DNA of 64,000 bases from Porticoccaceae bacterium LTM1. GTDB lineage: Bacteria; Pseudomonadota; Gammaproteobacteria; Pseudomonadales; Porticoccaceae. A program made the position numbers and the translations under genes. The notes under the pieces are model-generated. The model was not told where the DNA came from, searched no databases, and saw only the letters and a list, made by a program, of their open reading frames with translations. The stretch is taken from positions 264,536-328,535 of the forward strand of contig CP127080.1 of assembly GCA_030252795.1 (NCBI GenBank), in the 5' to 3' direction. Shown piece by piece: positions 1-9,141 of the stretch; within the stretch, counting starts at the first letter, position 1, and each line of letters opens with the position of its first letter.

Positions 1-22
1 TCAAGATTCCCGAATGGGAGGG

Positions 23-1225
23 TTATCTGTCGGTCCTTGTTGAGCGTCTGTCTGTTCGTTCCTGCTTTTGCTCCGACTTTGCGTTATTAGCCTGTTCCTC
101 CGTTTCTGCCAGTAACTCCTCAATCTTGCCAGCCAGCCTTTCACCATGCAGATCAAAGTAGCGTGCTTTACCTGTTTTATCTAGAAGGATGGTGTAGGGT
201 ATATAGCTCACGTCGTTAAGAGTCTGCGCTTCTTTGACTCCATTGTCATAGATGTTTGGCCATGACATGCCATTTTCTTCCACGGTGCTGATAACGTTAT
301 CGATTTCATCTTCATAGTCACCAGATACACCTAATATTTCAAATCCCTGGTCACGATATTTGTTATGGAGCGCAACAAGTTCTGGGACTTTTTTCATGCA
401 AGGGCCACACCAGGTCGCCCAGAAGTCAACCAGTAACACTTTGCCTTTATAGTCAGAAACAGAAATAGTGTTTCCGTCCAGATCCGGTCCACTGAAAGGT
501 ACGAAAGATTTGCCCTGAACGCCTATGACAGGATTGCTTCCATCGGCATTGTAGCTTTTAAGGGTTTCAATCAGCTTGGGCGTGAAGTTTCCATATTTTT
601 CTGCAGCCGCAATTATCTGACCTTTCAGTTCTTCAACATTCCAGTTTTCGCTGGATTCGGTGCTGGCCACTTTTTGTAAAAAGATGTAGTAAAAATCAAA
701 TGCGAACCCAGGCTCATTGAGGTAATAGTTTATGTACATGTTGAAACGATCAAGATCTTTGTTCTCGGAAAGGTCTTGAAAGGCATGGCCGAGTACGTAG
801 TGTTTTACCGGGTTTGCTAATTTGCTGTCGTACTTGTTAGGTAGAGTGTTGGGGAACTTCCCTTTGTATGTTCTCAGGAAATTTTCAAAGCTCTTTTTCA
901 TTAGTTCGGCAGGATTTTCCAGAGTTTTTTTGCTTACAGTAATGGCCCACCACTCAAGCCATTGATGCTGTTTCAGGTCAACTTTACCTGCATACTCGGA
1001 GGTCCATTTGTCCACTTTGGGTTTCATTACTTTCCAGGTGTCTTTATAGGTCTGGTCGGCACCCTTCATTTTTTCTGCTTGGGTAAAGACATACTTCTGA
1101 TATTCCAGAATCTGGTTGTATGCCGTTAAGGATATTGGGTCCATCTCTTCTGCGTTTGTGTTGTCACTGTTGCAGGCGACAGCGGCTAGTAATAAGCCAG
1201 CGCAGACTATTAATTTTTTGAACAT
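23..1225 (-). CDS. TlpA-like thioredoxin-domain lipoprotein
   Basis: Probable periplasmic, membrane-anchored thiol-disulfide protein of 400 aa. The N-terminus is a signal peptide ending in a lipobox-like AVAC with Cys18 as the lipidation site. Residues about 30-230 are helical, rich in Lys, Tyr and Trp, and not a domain I recognise. A TlpA/AhpC-TSA domain follows (about 240-370) with the redox motif WCGPC at 272-276 and the cis-Pro loop YIPYT later. The C-terminus is a charged Gln/Arg tail. A good ribosome site (AGGGAAAGGA) precedes the ATG. It lies 67 nt downstream of a TonB receptor on the same strand, behind a terminator-like hairpin, so it is probably the attenuated distal gene of that operon. 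The redox family is clear; the substrate is unknown. Confidence 0.85.
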   Translation of the reverse strand: MFKKLIVCAGLLLAAVACNSDNTNAEEMDPISLTAYNQILEYQKYVFTQAEKMKGADQTYKDTWKVMKPKVDKWTSEYAGKVDLKQHQWLEWWAITVSKKTLENPAELMKKSFENFLRTYKGKFPNTLPNKYDSKLANPVKHYVLGHAFQDLSENKDLDRFNMYINYYLNEPGFAFDFYYIFLQKVASTESSENWNVEELKGQIIAAAEKYGNFTPKLIETLKSYNADGSNPVIGVQGKSFVPFSGPDLDGNTISVSDYKGKVLLVDFWATWCGPCMKKVPELVALHNKYRDQGFEILGVSGDYEDEIDNVISTVEENGMSWPNIYDNGVKEAQTLNDVSYIPYTILLDKTGKARYFDLHGERLAGKIEELLAETEEQANNAKSEQKQERTDRRSTRTDR

Positions 1226-1246
1226 GTCCTTTCCCTCTCAAACTAT

Positions 1247-1273
1247 GAAAAACGGGGCTACATAAGTAGCCCC
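1247..1273 (-). terminator. Intrinsic terminator/attenuator between TonB receptor and TlpA-like gene
   Basis: An 8-bp perfect stem (GGGGCTAC/GTAGCCCC) with a 4-nt loop is followed on the minus strand by GTTTTTC. It sits just after the receptor stop codon and before the ribosome site of the lipoprotein gene, so it could reduce read-through into that gene. Confidence 0.65.
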
Positions 1274-1292
1274 TAAAATTTACCAGTAAATC

Positions 1293-4200
1293 TTAAAAAC
1301 GAGTGTTGATTTTTAATGAAAAGGCTCGGCCACGAACATCAAAGCTGTATCTGTTGATCTCCTGGCGTCTAAGCTCCTGATCATAGTCGGTGCGAATGTA
1401 GTATGTTTCTACTTCGCGGTCACTCTTCCAAATGCTGTCTACCGTGAAAGCAATTTGTGTGCTGTCCAGCCAGCTGGGTGAGTCGAACAGGCTGCCATTG
1501 GCAAAGTCGTAGCTAACTCTCATATTTACAGACTGTGCCGGCTTGGTGGTTTCCGCGTAAAGGTTAAGCGGTTCGCCTTCGTCCCAGTTGTTCAAGTTTC
1601 CGGATGCAGGCACGGGTCTTTGGATGATAGTTGTCTCTTCCCGATAGTTTCCTTGCAGGTTAACGTTCAACCCTTTGTAATCCCAGTTCAAACGAAGTGA
1701 TCCGGAGTTTCTGGGCAGTGGCACTGTGTTTGGAAAATTCAAGCGACTAACAGTGTCGACAGTATCAATTGGCTTATTGAAATTTTCGTCAAAATTCTGG
1801 CCAAATGGGCTGTCGTAGTCACATTGGGCACCTTTGTCACAAATGTTGGATTGAACAATCTCATTTGTGTCCAGATACTGGTGGCGCCAGGTAATTAACC
1901 AATCACCAAAGTCGGTAGTAAAGTTATAGTTGACTCGCATATCAGCACCACGGTTAAAGGTGTTGCCGATATTAAATACACGCTTGTCAAAGATAAGGTC
2001 ACCCGGCATTGCTTCATAGTAAACAGGAACGCCATCACGTCCAGGGGCTGTAAATACAAAAGCATCCTCTGGGTTGTTTTCGGGGTCTGCATAACGTATC
2101 AGTGGATTGTTTGCTACGTTTTCTGGAAGCAGGGCATCATAAGTCAGCTTGCGGTTGATGTTTGGTGAGCCAATCTGGTCATAAGTAGCAGACTCAGTCA
2201 GGTTTACTTGAATATTCAAGCCATCAACAAACGTCGGTCGAAAGATGAAGCCAAGTACAGAGCCGTAGTTTCTTTCCGATTCCAGGTGGTCAGAGCCACC
2301 CCGGATGCTCCAGATCTGATCTCTTACGACAGAGTCATAACGAGAGTCATAGATGGAGTTGTAAACCAGGTAACTTGGGCTGCGTTGTATGACTTGCTCA
2401 CGTGCAGAGCGAACTGCCTCTGGAACCTTCAGGCTATAAGTTTTGTTATAGCGAACCGTCATCCAGTCGTTAATCTGCCAGTTAAGGCCGCTTGCCCAGT
2501 TTAAACCCTTGTCTTCAACATTGCCGTACTCTTCATAGCGTGCACTTGCGCTGAACAGAAGGTCTTTCACAAAGGGCACATTCATGTCTTCGCTCACCAG
2601 TGGTGCTGACAACTCACCCGCTACAGAATTCGCTTTAGAGCCATACTTTTCACTGTATTCTGTTTCTGTCATGGTGCTGTAGGCATCGCCCTGCAGCAAA
2701 GCCGTTTTGAAGAAAATATTGTTGTTTGTAATTTCGTTTTCCTGCATGCGATGCGCAATGCTGAAGTGGCTTCTCACATCACCGGCTGGCAGGCTAAACA
2801 GGGTGCCACGCAGGCTTAGATCAATGTCTCTTGATCGGCTGTCATTTGTGGTGGTAAATGCAGGTGTAATGTCTGCCAATAGGGCATCAAGGTTGTCATA
2901 ACCCAGATTCGGGTCGTTAAAGTCCGTATCTAGATCGACGCGCTCAACAATATATGTCCGTGTTTCAGGGTCGAAAGAAATCAGATCAGCATAACCGTTA
3001 AACAGATCGGACAGATTAGGTATGTAAGTAGCTGCTGAAGGAGTAATGCGAGGACGATTCAGTGTAGTTGACGTGTTTTTACCTTCGCCGACACCAAAGC
3101 CAAGTACAGCGGTCCAATTGTCATTTATGCTCCAGTCTAACTGGCCACTTAATGACACTGCATTCTGATCAACGTACTGAATTTCTTGAGGGAAGTTATT
3201 ACGAAATCCGTAACGAAAGTCCACGTTGAAAGGGTTTGATTCAGAATCGGCACGAATAGAACCAAACGTAGAGGGACTACTGGTCAAGCTGGTTTTGTTG
3301 GTTTTTGAATAGTCTGCGGAAAGCGATAATTTGAGGTCACTGCCCAATTCCTGATCCAAATCAAAACCAACGTTATAAGTTTTGTCTTCCGGGCTGAGAG
3401 AGCGACCCTCAAAGAAGATATGTTCGCTATTGCCGATCACACCTGGCTCCGGGATGTCATAAAGACTAACAGCTTGGCCGGCGTATTCTGGTAATTGCGC
3501 TTCTGTAATAGGTGTATAGCCAACAATGTCATTTGGGTCTGGCAATACAGTATTCGCATTTTGTCTAACACGTGGCCCAAAGCTTGCCAGCGGATCTTCC
3601 CGATCCACATAAATGGTCTGCTCTTCCCATCGTCTGGTGTAGATGCTGTAAACATCGGCCAATACCGGGTAGCCACCAGACAGACGTTCATTCGGGTCTA
3701 AGGTGTCGCCATCATTGTTCAGGTCCTGAACCCACATTATGGGTCCGCCTTCAGAAGCTCTAACGTTACCCGGTGTTGCAGGGGGCAGAGCCAGCTGCTC
3801 TTCTTCTGCAAAACCAATTACGCGCTGGTCACCGGTAATGGTTTCCTGGGATTGATGGCCTACATTTGCAGTCATTGATCCACTTTCCCACTGAAAAGTG
3901 TGACCAAGGTTAAAGTTCAAGCGCTGACCGCCACCTGCTGCCGTCTCGCTGTAGGTGACGCTGAGATCTGTGCCTTGATACTCTCGGCTGGTGATGATGT
4001 TGATAACACCGCCTACCGCATCAGCACCGTAAATAGCCGCGGCACCATCAAACAAAATTTCGATGCGCTCTACACGTTCAATGGGAATATTACTGATATC
4101 GGTAATGCCACCAAACTGACCACCTGAAGGGGGGCGACGACCGTTGATAAGAATCAATGTGTACTGTGAGCCAAGGCCGCGAAGATTGGCGCTGCTGCCA

Positions 4201-4772
4201 GCGAAAACGTTCAGGCCAAGTCCGAAGTCTTCAACGGTGTCTGCATCTGGAAACCCCGAGCCAATATTGGTTGGCGCATTGAGGTTTTGCGGAAGCTGAC
4301 GAAGAAATTCATCCAGTCGGGTAGCACCGCTACTTTCAATTTCTTCGCGCTTGAAAGTCTCTACCTGACGGGTCATCTTTCCCGGGTCAGTAACCAATCT
4401 TGAGCCGGTTACTACCACTTCTTCAATATTTTTATCTTCTTCTTTGGTGCTACCTTCATCAGTTTTTTCACTAATGACAATAGATGTATCGGAAGTGAAT
4501 TTATATTGCAGGCTGGTTCCATCAAGAATTTTGTTAAGTGCTTCTTTGAGCGTGAAGCTTCCGGATAAAGGCGGAAGAATCAGATTTCTTGATTCGCTCG
4601 ATGGAAGAAGAATTTGAACGCCTGTGCTTTTCGCCAGTTCCATTAATGAACGATCTGCGCTCATCTGGTCAATTTCAATAGGAAATTTTTTATCGACAGC
4701 GTAAGAAGCGACTGAGGTCATCAGTAAGCTTGCTGCCGCAATTCCCAGGAATAGTTTTTTCTGTTTGTACAT
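1293..4772 (-). CDS. TonB-dependent receptor with N-terminal STN signalling domain (locus 1)
   Basis: Outer-membrane active-transport receptor, 1159 aa. Signal peptide 1-25 (cut after SVASYA), STN (secretin/TonB short N-terminal) domain about 30-100, TonB-box-like EEVVVTGS at 117-124, plug about 128-260, then a beta-barrel ending in Phe. The STN domain fits a FecA-type receptor that signals through FecR to an ECF sigma factor, and such a pair lies directly upstream (5140-6751). A Cys pair (CDKGAQC, near residue 980) lies in the barrel region, probably in an extracellular loop. The ATG has the site AGGTGA. Upstream is the same putative ECF promoter as before the sigma gene. The ligand cannot be told from sequence; receptors of this size class often take peptides, oligosaccharides or siderophores. 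Confidence 0.92.
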   Translation of the reverse strand: MYKQKKLFLGIAAASLLMTSVASYAVDKKFPIEIDQMSADRSLMELAKSTGVQILLPSSESRNLILPPLSGSFTLKEALNKILDGTSLQYKFTSDTSIVISEKTDEGSTKEEDKNIEEVVVTGSRLVTDPGKMTRQVETFKREEIESSGATRLDEFLRQLPQNLNAPTNIGSGFPDADTVEDFGLGLNVFAGSSANLRGLGSQYTLILINGRRPPSGGQFGGITDISNIPIERVERIEILFDGAAAIYGADAVGGVINIITSREYQGTDLSVTYSETAAGGGQRLNFNLGHTFQWESGSMTANVGHQSQETITGDQRVIGFAEEEQLALPPATPGNVRASEGGPIMWVQDLNNDGDTLDPNERLSGGYPVLADVYSIYTRRWEEQTIYVDREDPLASFGPRVRQNANTVLPDPNDIVGYTPITEAQLPEYAGQAVSLYDIPEPGVIGNSEHIFFEGRSLSPEDKTYNVGFDLDQELGSDLKLSLSADYSKTNKTSLTSSPSTFGSIRADSESNPFNVDFRYGFRNNFPQEIQYVDQNAVSLSGQLDWSINDNWTAVLGFGVGEGKNTSTTLNRPRITPSAATYIPNLSDLFNGYADLISFDPETRTYIVERVDLDTDFNDPNLGYDNLDALLADITPAFTTTNDSRSRDIDLSLRGTLFSLPAGDVRSHFSIAHRMQENEITNNNIFFKTALLQGDAYSTMTETEYSEKYGSKANSVAGELSAPLVSEDMNVPFVKDLLFSASARYEEYGNVEDKGLNWASGLNWQINDWMTVRYNKTYSLKVPEAVRSAREQVIQRSPSYLVYNSIYDSRYDSVVRDQIWSIRGGSDHLESERNYGSVLGFIFRPTFVDGLNIQVNLTESATYDQIGSPNINRKLTYDALLPENVANNPLIRYADPENNPEDAFVFTAPGRDGVPVYYEAMPGDLIFDKRVFNIGNTFNRGADMRVNYNFTTDFGDWLITWRHQYLDTNEIVQSNICDKGAQCDYDSPFGQNFDENFNKPIDTVDTVSRLNFPNTVPLPRNSGSLRLNWDYKGLNVNLQGNYREETTIIQRPVPASGNLNNWDEGEPLNLYAETTKPAQSVNMRVSYDFANGSLFDSPSWLDSTQIAFTVDSIWKSDREVETYYIRTDYDQELRRQEINRYSFDVRGRAFSLKINTRF

Positions 4773-4825
4773 GAATTCACCTACCCTAATATTGATGATT
4801 ACATACTCCGAAAAACCGGAGATAT

Positions 4826-4861
4826 TAACTAGACGCGTCAGGGCGGTGCAGCCGTACCTTT
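4826..4861 (-). promoter_or_regulatory. Putative ECF-sigma promoter of TonB receptor 1
   Basis: On the minus strand GGTACGG is followed after 16 nt by CGTCTAGTTA, about 54 nt before the receptor start. The same two blocks with identical spacing occur before the ECF sigma gene at 6783-6819, which suggests a -35/-10 pair recognised by that sigma factor. The rest of the 366-bp gap to the FecR gene holds only a hairpin at 5038-5059. Confidence 0.6.
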
Positions 4862-5037
4862 TTGAAATTACTTATTTGAAAATTAATCGTCATAATATAA
4901 GACCCGAGTTAAACCTTCAGTCACGAAGGTGTATTGGAGGCTTTCCGAAAGTTAATTCAGTGGTCAAGATTAAGTTATTGGCAGATTGAGAATGTTATCG
5001 TGCCAGACTTATAGAAGTAACAATCTTGAATCCGGTA

Positions 5038-5059
5038 CAGGGCTTTGGGCTAAGCCCTG
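5038..5059. other. Hairpin downstream of fecR-like gene
   Basis: CAGGGCTT and AAGCCCTG form an 8-bp perfect stem about 80 nt past the FecR stop. No T-run follows on either strand, so it is not a classic terminator. Confidence 0.3.
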
Positions 5060-5139
5060 CGCCGATAATTGCCAAAGGTATACTAGAGAATTATAGACTC
5101 AGTAGCAGAAAGTGGAGTGTGAGCCATGCAGACTGAGGA

Positions 5140-6174
5140 TTATTCTTTGCCGACTATTACTACACGATCGAAATGGCTGGTGACCTCAATTGGCATTACA
5201 TCCTCGAGGTCTGAAAGTGCTTGGCCAATTTGCTCAACCCGTATGATTGCTGAAACCTCCAGGCCGAGAATATTGGGGTCTTCGATAAGGATTTTCTTAC
5301 CGCTGTAGCGATTCAATTCCTGAATGACCTTGTACAGGGGGAGCCGCGAAAACTCCAGATACCCATTCATCCAGGTGAGGGAAATATTGCTTCCTGACAG
5401 GGTGTAACCTTTTAATTTGTGCTCAGCGGTTGCAATATCCGCGACCCAGCCAGCTTCTATGCGGAATTGATCCACTTCATCAATGGCCTGACTTTCAGCG
5501 GTAAGGCTGCTGATTGCAAGGGCATCGGAAAAAACCTCATCCTCTTCTTTGTGGACGCAAACGGCACCATTGACCACGGCAACACGAATGAGATTGGGCT
5601 GCTTGTGAACACTGAAAGAAGTACCTAAAACAGTGACCTCACGTTGTCCTGCAAGGACATTGAATGGTCTGGACTGTTCTTTGGTGACATCAAAAAACGC
5701 TTCCCCGCGCTCGAGAGTGACTTTTCTCTCGGTATCGGTCATGGTAACCAGGACTTGTGCGCCGCTGTTAAGAGTGATGGTGCTGCCATCATCCAGCGAA
5801 ACTGTTTTTATCTCTCCGACCCTCGATACGTATCGATTGATATCTTCAGAAGCATCTTCATTGACTTGAGGGAAAAACAGAGTGGCCAAAACGGCTATTG
5901 CTGCGATAGAAGCCACTTTCAGTGCTGATAGCCAATGCTGCTTGTTGTTGGAGGTTGTTTGATCCGCCCAATCAAGTACTTCGCCATCATTTCTCAGTGC
6001 TTCCATGTCTGCCAGCAGGTGCATGTTGGAGAGATATTCAGCCTTGTATTCTGGATCTGTTTGCTGCCAGCCGTTGATCTCCTTGGCTTCCTGAGGAGAC
6101 AAAAGCCCAGAGAACAGGCGAGCCGTATTAAGGGCGGCTCTGGATTCGGCTATTCTGCTGAGATTCTTAGTCAT
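5140..6174 (-). CDS. FecR-family anti-sigma/sigma regulator (locus 1)
   Basis: Inner-membrane regulator of 344 aa that should pass the receptor signal to the ECF sigma factor. Residues about 15-60 are the cytoplasmic sigma-binding part, one membrane helix lies at about 82-101, and a periplasmic FecR domain spans about 112-205 (core LDDGSTITLNSGAQV and RGEAFFDV). The last 75 residues resemble an STN/DUF4974 fold that could dock with the receptor's STN domain. The start codon overlaps the end of the sigma gene by 8 nt, so the two are translationally coupled. Confidence 0.9.
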   Translation of the reverse strand: MTKNLSRIAESRAALNTARLFSGLLSPQEAKEINGWQQTDPEYKAEYLSNMHLLADMEALRNDGEVLDWADQTTSNNKQHWLSALKVASIAAIAVLATLFFPQVNEDASEDINRYVSRVGEIKTVSLDDGSTITLNSGAQVLVTMTDTERKVTLERGEAFFDVTKEQSRPFNVLAGQREVTVLGTSFSVHKQPNLIRVAVVNGAVCVHKEEDEVFSDALAISSLTAESQAIDEVDQFRIEAGWVADIATAEHKLKGYTLSGSNISLTWMNGYLEFSRLPLYKVIQELNRYSGKKILIEDPNILGLEVSAIIRVEQIGQALSDLEDVMPIEVTSHFDRVVIVGKE

Positions 6175-6751
6175 GATCTATGTCCCTGTTAGGTACAGCT
6201 TTGCGTAACGCCTTGATTGCATTTGCGACGTATTTTTCGATTTGGCGAACAGATACGCCCATCTCCCTCGCAATATCCGTATAGTTCTCGTCTTTGAACC
6301 GGGACATAACGAAAGCTTTTCTCCATGTAGGCTTAAGGTTCTTCAAGGCCTCTTTAATGGTGGACAACTCTCTGGCGGCGGCTACGTGTACATCTGGAGA
6401 TAACTCATAGACTGAGGTATCTCCATCGGGATGATATGTGCGAATGTAGTCTTTGCGGACTATCTTACGCCGCTCCATGTCCACAATCAGGTTGTTGGCT
6501 GCTGTGAACAAATACGCTCTGTTTTGTCTCTTGGACAATTGATGCCTGCTCTGGAGCTCTGTACTTCGGGCTAATCGCAGAAAAACTTCCTGAATAATAT
6601 CGTCCAGTTCTGACTCATTGCGCACCCTTCCAAGCAGGAAACAGCGCATGGCTTCGCCATGATCACGATAGAGCTGTTCAAGCACACGTTGATGCTTCTC
6701 AGATCTTCGGCTGCTCAAGTAGATTGCCTGTTTTTTAAGTATTTGCACCAT
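6167..6751 (-). CDS. ECF RNA polymerase sigma factor, FecI-like (locus 1)
   Basis: Sigma-70 family ECF factor, 194 aa, with region 2 (ELDDIIQEVFLRLARS, followed by RAYLFTAANNL) and region 4 (NYTDIAREMGVSVRQIEKYV, a helix-turn-helix). It is the first gene of sigma-FecR-receptor locus 1 and is presumed to switch on the receptor when ligand binds. A promoter-like element shared with the receptor lies about 30 nt upstream, so autoregulation is likely. Ribosome-site support for the ATG is weak (CCAGG). Confidence 0.92.
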   Translation of the reverse strand: MVQILKKQAIYLSSRRSEKHQRVLEQLYRDHGEAMRCFLLGRVRNESELDDIIQEVFLRLARSTELQSRHQLSKRQNRAYLFTAANNLIVDMERRKIVRKDYIRTYHPDGDTSVYELSPDVHVAAARELSTIKEALKNLKPTWRKAFVMSRFKDENYTDIAREMGVSVRQIEKYVANAIKALRKAVPNRDIDHD

Positions 6752-6782
6752 TTAGCCTGGATTGCCATCAAGTGTCCGATAC

Positions 6783-6819
6783 TAACTAGACGCGCGAGGG
6801 GCAACAGGCCGTACCTTTT
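6783..6819 (-). promoter_or_regulatory. Putative autoregulated ECF promoter of sigma gene (locus 1)
   Basis: GGTACGG, 16 nt, CGTCTAGTTA on the minus strand: the same blocks and spacing as before TonB receptor 1 (4826-4861). The intervening 16 nt differ, so only the presumed contact sites are conserved. Confidence 0.6.
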
Positions 6820-6887
6820 AGATAAGAAATAGTGCAAAAACTTAAAAAGGGCGAATCAGGGGTAAGCTGATTGTGGGCTGAAACGGC

Positions 6888-9080
6888 TCAACCCCGCGCC
6901 CGGTGTAGCTTTTTGTAGCTCTCGATCAACCGCAAATGCCTGTCCAGCCCCTCAAGTTTCATGCTGGTCTTGGTCAGGCCGTAGAATCGAACCTCGCCAT
7001 TAATAGAGCCGACCACCGCCTTCATAACGTTTTCGCCAAACATTCGATAGAGGTTGTCGTAGTAGTCCTCAAACGCTAGTCCACCGTCCAGAACGATTTC
7101 CAGAACAGTATGCATGGCCTGATAGAACAAGCCGCGTTCCACGGTGTTGTCGTTGTATTGGAGGAAGGTTTCCACCAGCTCCATAGCGGCCTCCTGATCG
7201 CCCAATGCCAGGTAGATCAGGATTTTCAGCTCCAGTATGGTGAGCTGGCCCCATACCGTGTTTTCGTCAAACTCAATGCCAATCAGGGTTCTGATGTCGG
7301 TGTAGTTGTCCAGCTGACTCTCTTCCAGGCGTTCCGCCAGATCGGCAAGCTGGTCATCGTTGAGGGAGTGGATATTGAGAATATCCTCCCGGTAGTGCAG
7401 GGCTTTGTTGGTGTTGTCCCAGATCAGGTCTTCCACCGGGTATACCTCGGAGTAACCGGGAACCAGAATGCGGCAAGCGGTTCCGAGATTGGTATACTCG
7501 GCCACGTAAACTTCCTTGCCCATCTCTGCAAGGATGCTGAACAGGTAGTCGGATTCATCCTGGTTGGTGCCGGAGCCTTTTGTTGTGGTGAAGTCCCATT
7601 CGCAAAATTCGTAATCGTGCTTCGCGCTGAAGAAGCGCCAGCTGATCACACCGGTAGAGTCGATGAAGTGTTCGACAAAGTTTTCCGGTTCGCTCACCGC
7701 TTGGCTATTGAAGGTGGGCTTGGGGATATCATTCAGGCCTTCAAAGCTGCGACCCTGCAGCAGTTCGGTAAGACTGCGCTCCAGTGCCACTTCAAAGCTT
7801 GGGTGTGCGCCAAAGGAGGCGAACACGCCACCATTACGGGGATTCATCAGGGTGATGCACATCACCGGGAAGCGGCCGCCCAGTGAGGCATCTTTTACCA
7901 CTACCGGAAAGCCCTGTGCTTCCAGTGCCTGGATACCTTCGACGATATCCGGGTATTTGGCCAGCACCTCTTCGGGGACGTCCGGCAGGGCTATCTCCTG
8001 CTCGATAATTTCTCTTTTCACCGCCCGCTCAAAAATTTCCGACAGGCACTGCACCTTGGCTTCATCCAGATTGTTGCCAGCACTCATGCCGTTGCTGAGG
8101 AACAGATTTTCGATCAGGTTGGACGGGAAGTACACGGTTGCGCCGTCGGACTGGCGTACATAGGGCAGCGAGCATATGCCGCGTTCTATGTTGCCAGAGT
8201 TTGTGTCGATCAGGTGCGAGCCGCACAGTTCGCCATCAGGGTTGTAAATGGCGCGGCAGTAGTCGTCGAGAATTTCATCTGGAAGCTCATCATTGGAGCC
8301 TGGCTTGAACCACTTTTCGTTGGGATAGTGCACAAACTCGGCATTGGCGATCTCCTCGCCAAAATACTGATCGTTATAAAAGAAGTTGCAGTTCAGGCGC
8401 TCGATAAACTCACCCAGCGCAGAGCACAGGGCGCTCTCCTTGGTGGCGCCCTTGCCATTGGTAAAGCACATCGGTGAAGCGGCATCGCGAATGTGCAGTG
8501 ACCATACGTGCGGCACGATATTGCGCCATGAGGCGACTTCGATCTTCATGCCAAGCTTTTCCAGAATGCCGGTCATGTTGGCGATGGTCTGCTCCAGTGG
8601 CAGATCCTTGCCGAGAATAAAGGTGTTGTCGTGGTCCTCGGGCTGAGCTATCAGCATGGCTTGTGCGTCGGCATCGAGGTTGTCGGTGGCCTCAATCACA
8701 AACTCCGGTCCGGTTTGAACCACCTTTTTTACTGTGCAGCGGTCAATAGAGCGCAGTATGCCTTGACGATCTTTATCGGAGAGGTTCTCTGGCAGTTCCA
8801 CCTGGATTTTGAAAATCTGGTTATAGCGGTTTTCCGGGTCAACGATGTTGTTCTGTGATAACCGAATGCCCTCGGTGGGGATATCCCGGGACTCGCAGTA
8901 GACCTTTACAAAGTAGGCCGCGCAGAGCGCCGAGGAGGCCAGGAAATAGTCAAACGGACTCGGCGCCGAACCGTCGCCCTTGTAGCGAATGGGCTGGTCG
9001 GTGATAACTGTAAAGTCGTCGAACTTGGCTTCGAGGCGAAGGTTATCGAGAAAGTTGACTTTGATTTCCATGGCGGGCAT
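6888..9080 (-). CDS. OsmC domain/YcaO domain fusion protein
   Basis: 730 aa. Residues about 4-140 are an OsmC-like domain with the two expected redox cysteines (C53 in SSALCAAYF and C115 in DRCTVKK). A YcaO ATP-dependent cyclodehydratase-type domain follows, with the nucleotide-binding blocks SALGEFIER (220-228) and LSEIFER (346-352) and a third Ser-Leu-Thr-Glu block. The C-terminal 150 residues are helical, TPR-like. E. coli YcaO, linked to RimO-dependent methylthiolation of ribosomal protein S12, lacks the OsmC part. No precursor peptide or partner cyclodehydratase gene is adjacent. The true start may be the ATG at 9071 (MEIKV), since neither start has a strong ribosome site. Confidence 0.9.
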   Translation of the reverse strand: MPAMEIKVNFLDNLRLEAKFDDFTVITDQPIRYKGDGSAPSPFDYFLASSALCAAYFVKVYCESRDIPTEGIRLSQNNIVDPENRYNQIFKIQVELPENLSDKDRQGILRSIDRCTVKKVVQTGPEFVIEATDNLDADAQAMLIAQPEDHDNTFILGKDLPLEQTIANMTGILEKLGMKIEVASWRNIVPHVWSLHIRDAASPMCFTNGKGATKESALCSALGEFIERLNCNFFYNDQYFGEEIANAEFVHYPNEKWFKPGSNDELPDEILDDYCRAIYNPDGELCGSHLIDTNSGNIERGICSLPYVRQSDGATVYFPSNLIENLFLSNGMSAGNNLDEAKVQCLSEIFERAVKREIIEQEIALPDVPEEVLAKYPDIVEGIQALEAQGFPVVVKDASLGGRFPVMCITLMNPRNGGVFASFGAHPSFEVALERSLTELLQGRSFEGLNDIPKPTFNSQAVSEPENFVEHFIDSTGVISWRFFSAKHDYEFCEWDFTTTKGSGTNQDESDYLFSILAEMGKEVYVAEYTNLGTACRILVPGYSEVYPVEDLIWDNTNKALHYREDILNIHSLNDDQLADLAERLEESQLDNYTDIRTLIGIEFDENTVWGQLTILELKILIYLALGDQEAAMELVETFLQYNDNTVERGLFYQAMHTVLEIVLDGGLAFEDYYDNLYRMFGENVMKAVVGSINGEVRFYGLTKTSMKLEGLDRHLRLIESYKKLHRARG

Positions 9081-9141
9081 TCCGGAGTAGATTTCTTTCG
9101 CTGCAGACTCAACGCAATGTTGGGTGCGAAGGGTAGAAGTA

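Noticed and set aside
5038..5059. Hairpin as a fecR terminator
   Set aside because: No T-run follows on the minus strand, so it was listed only as a hairpin.
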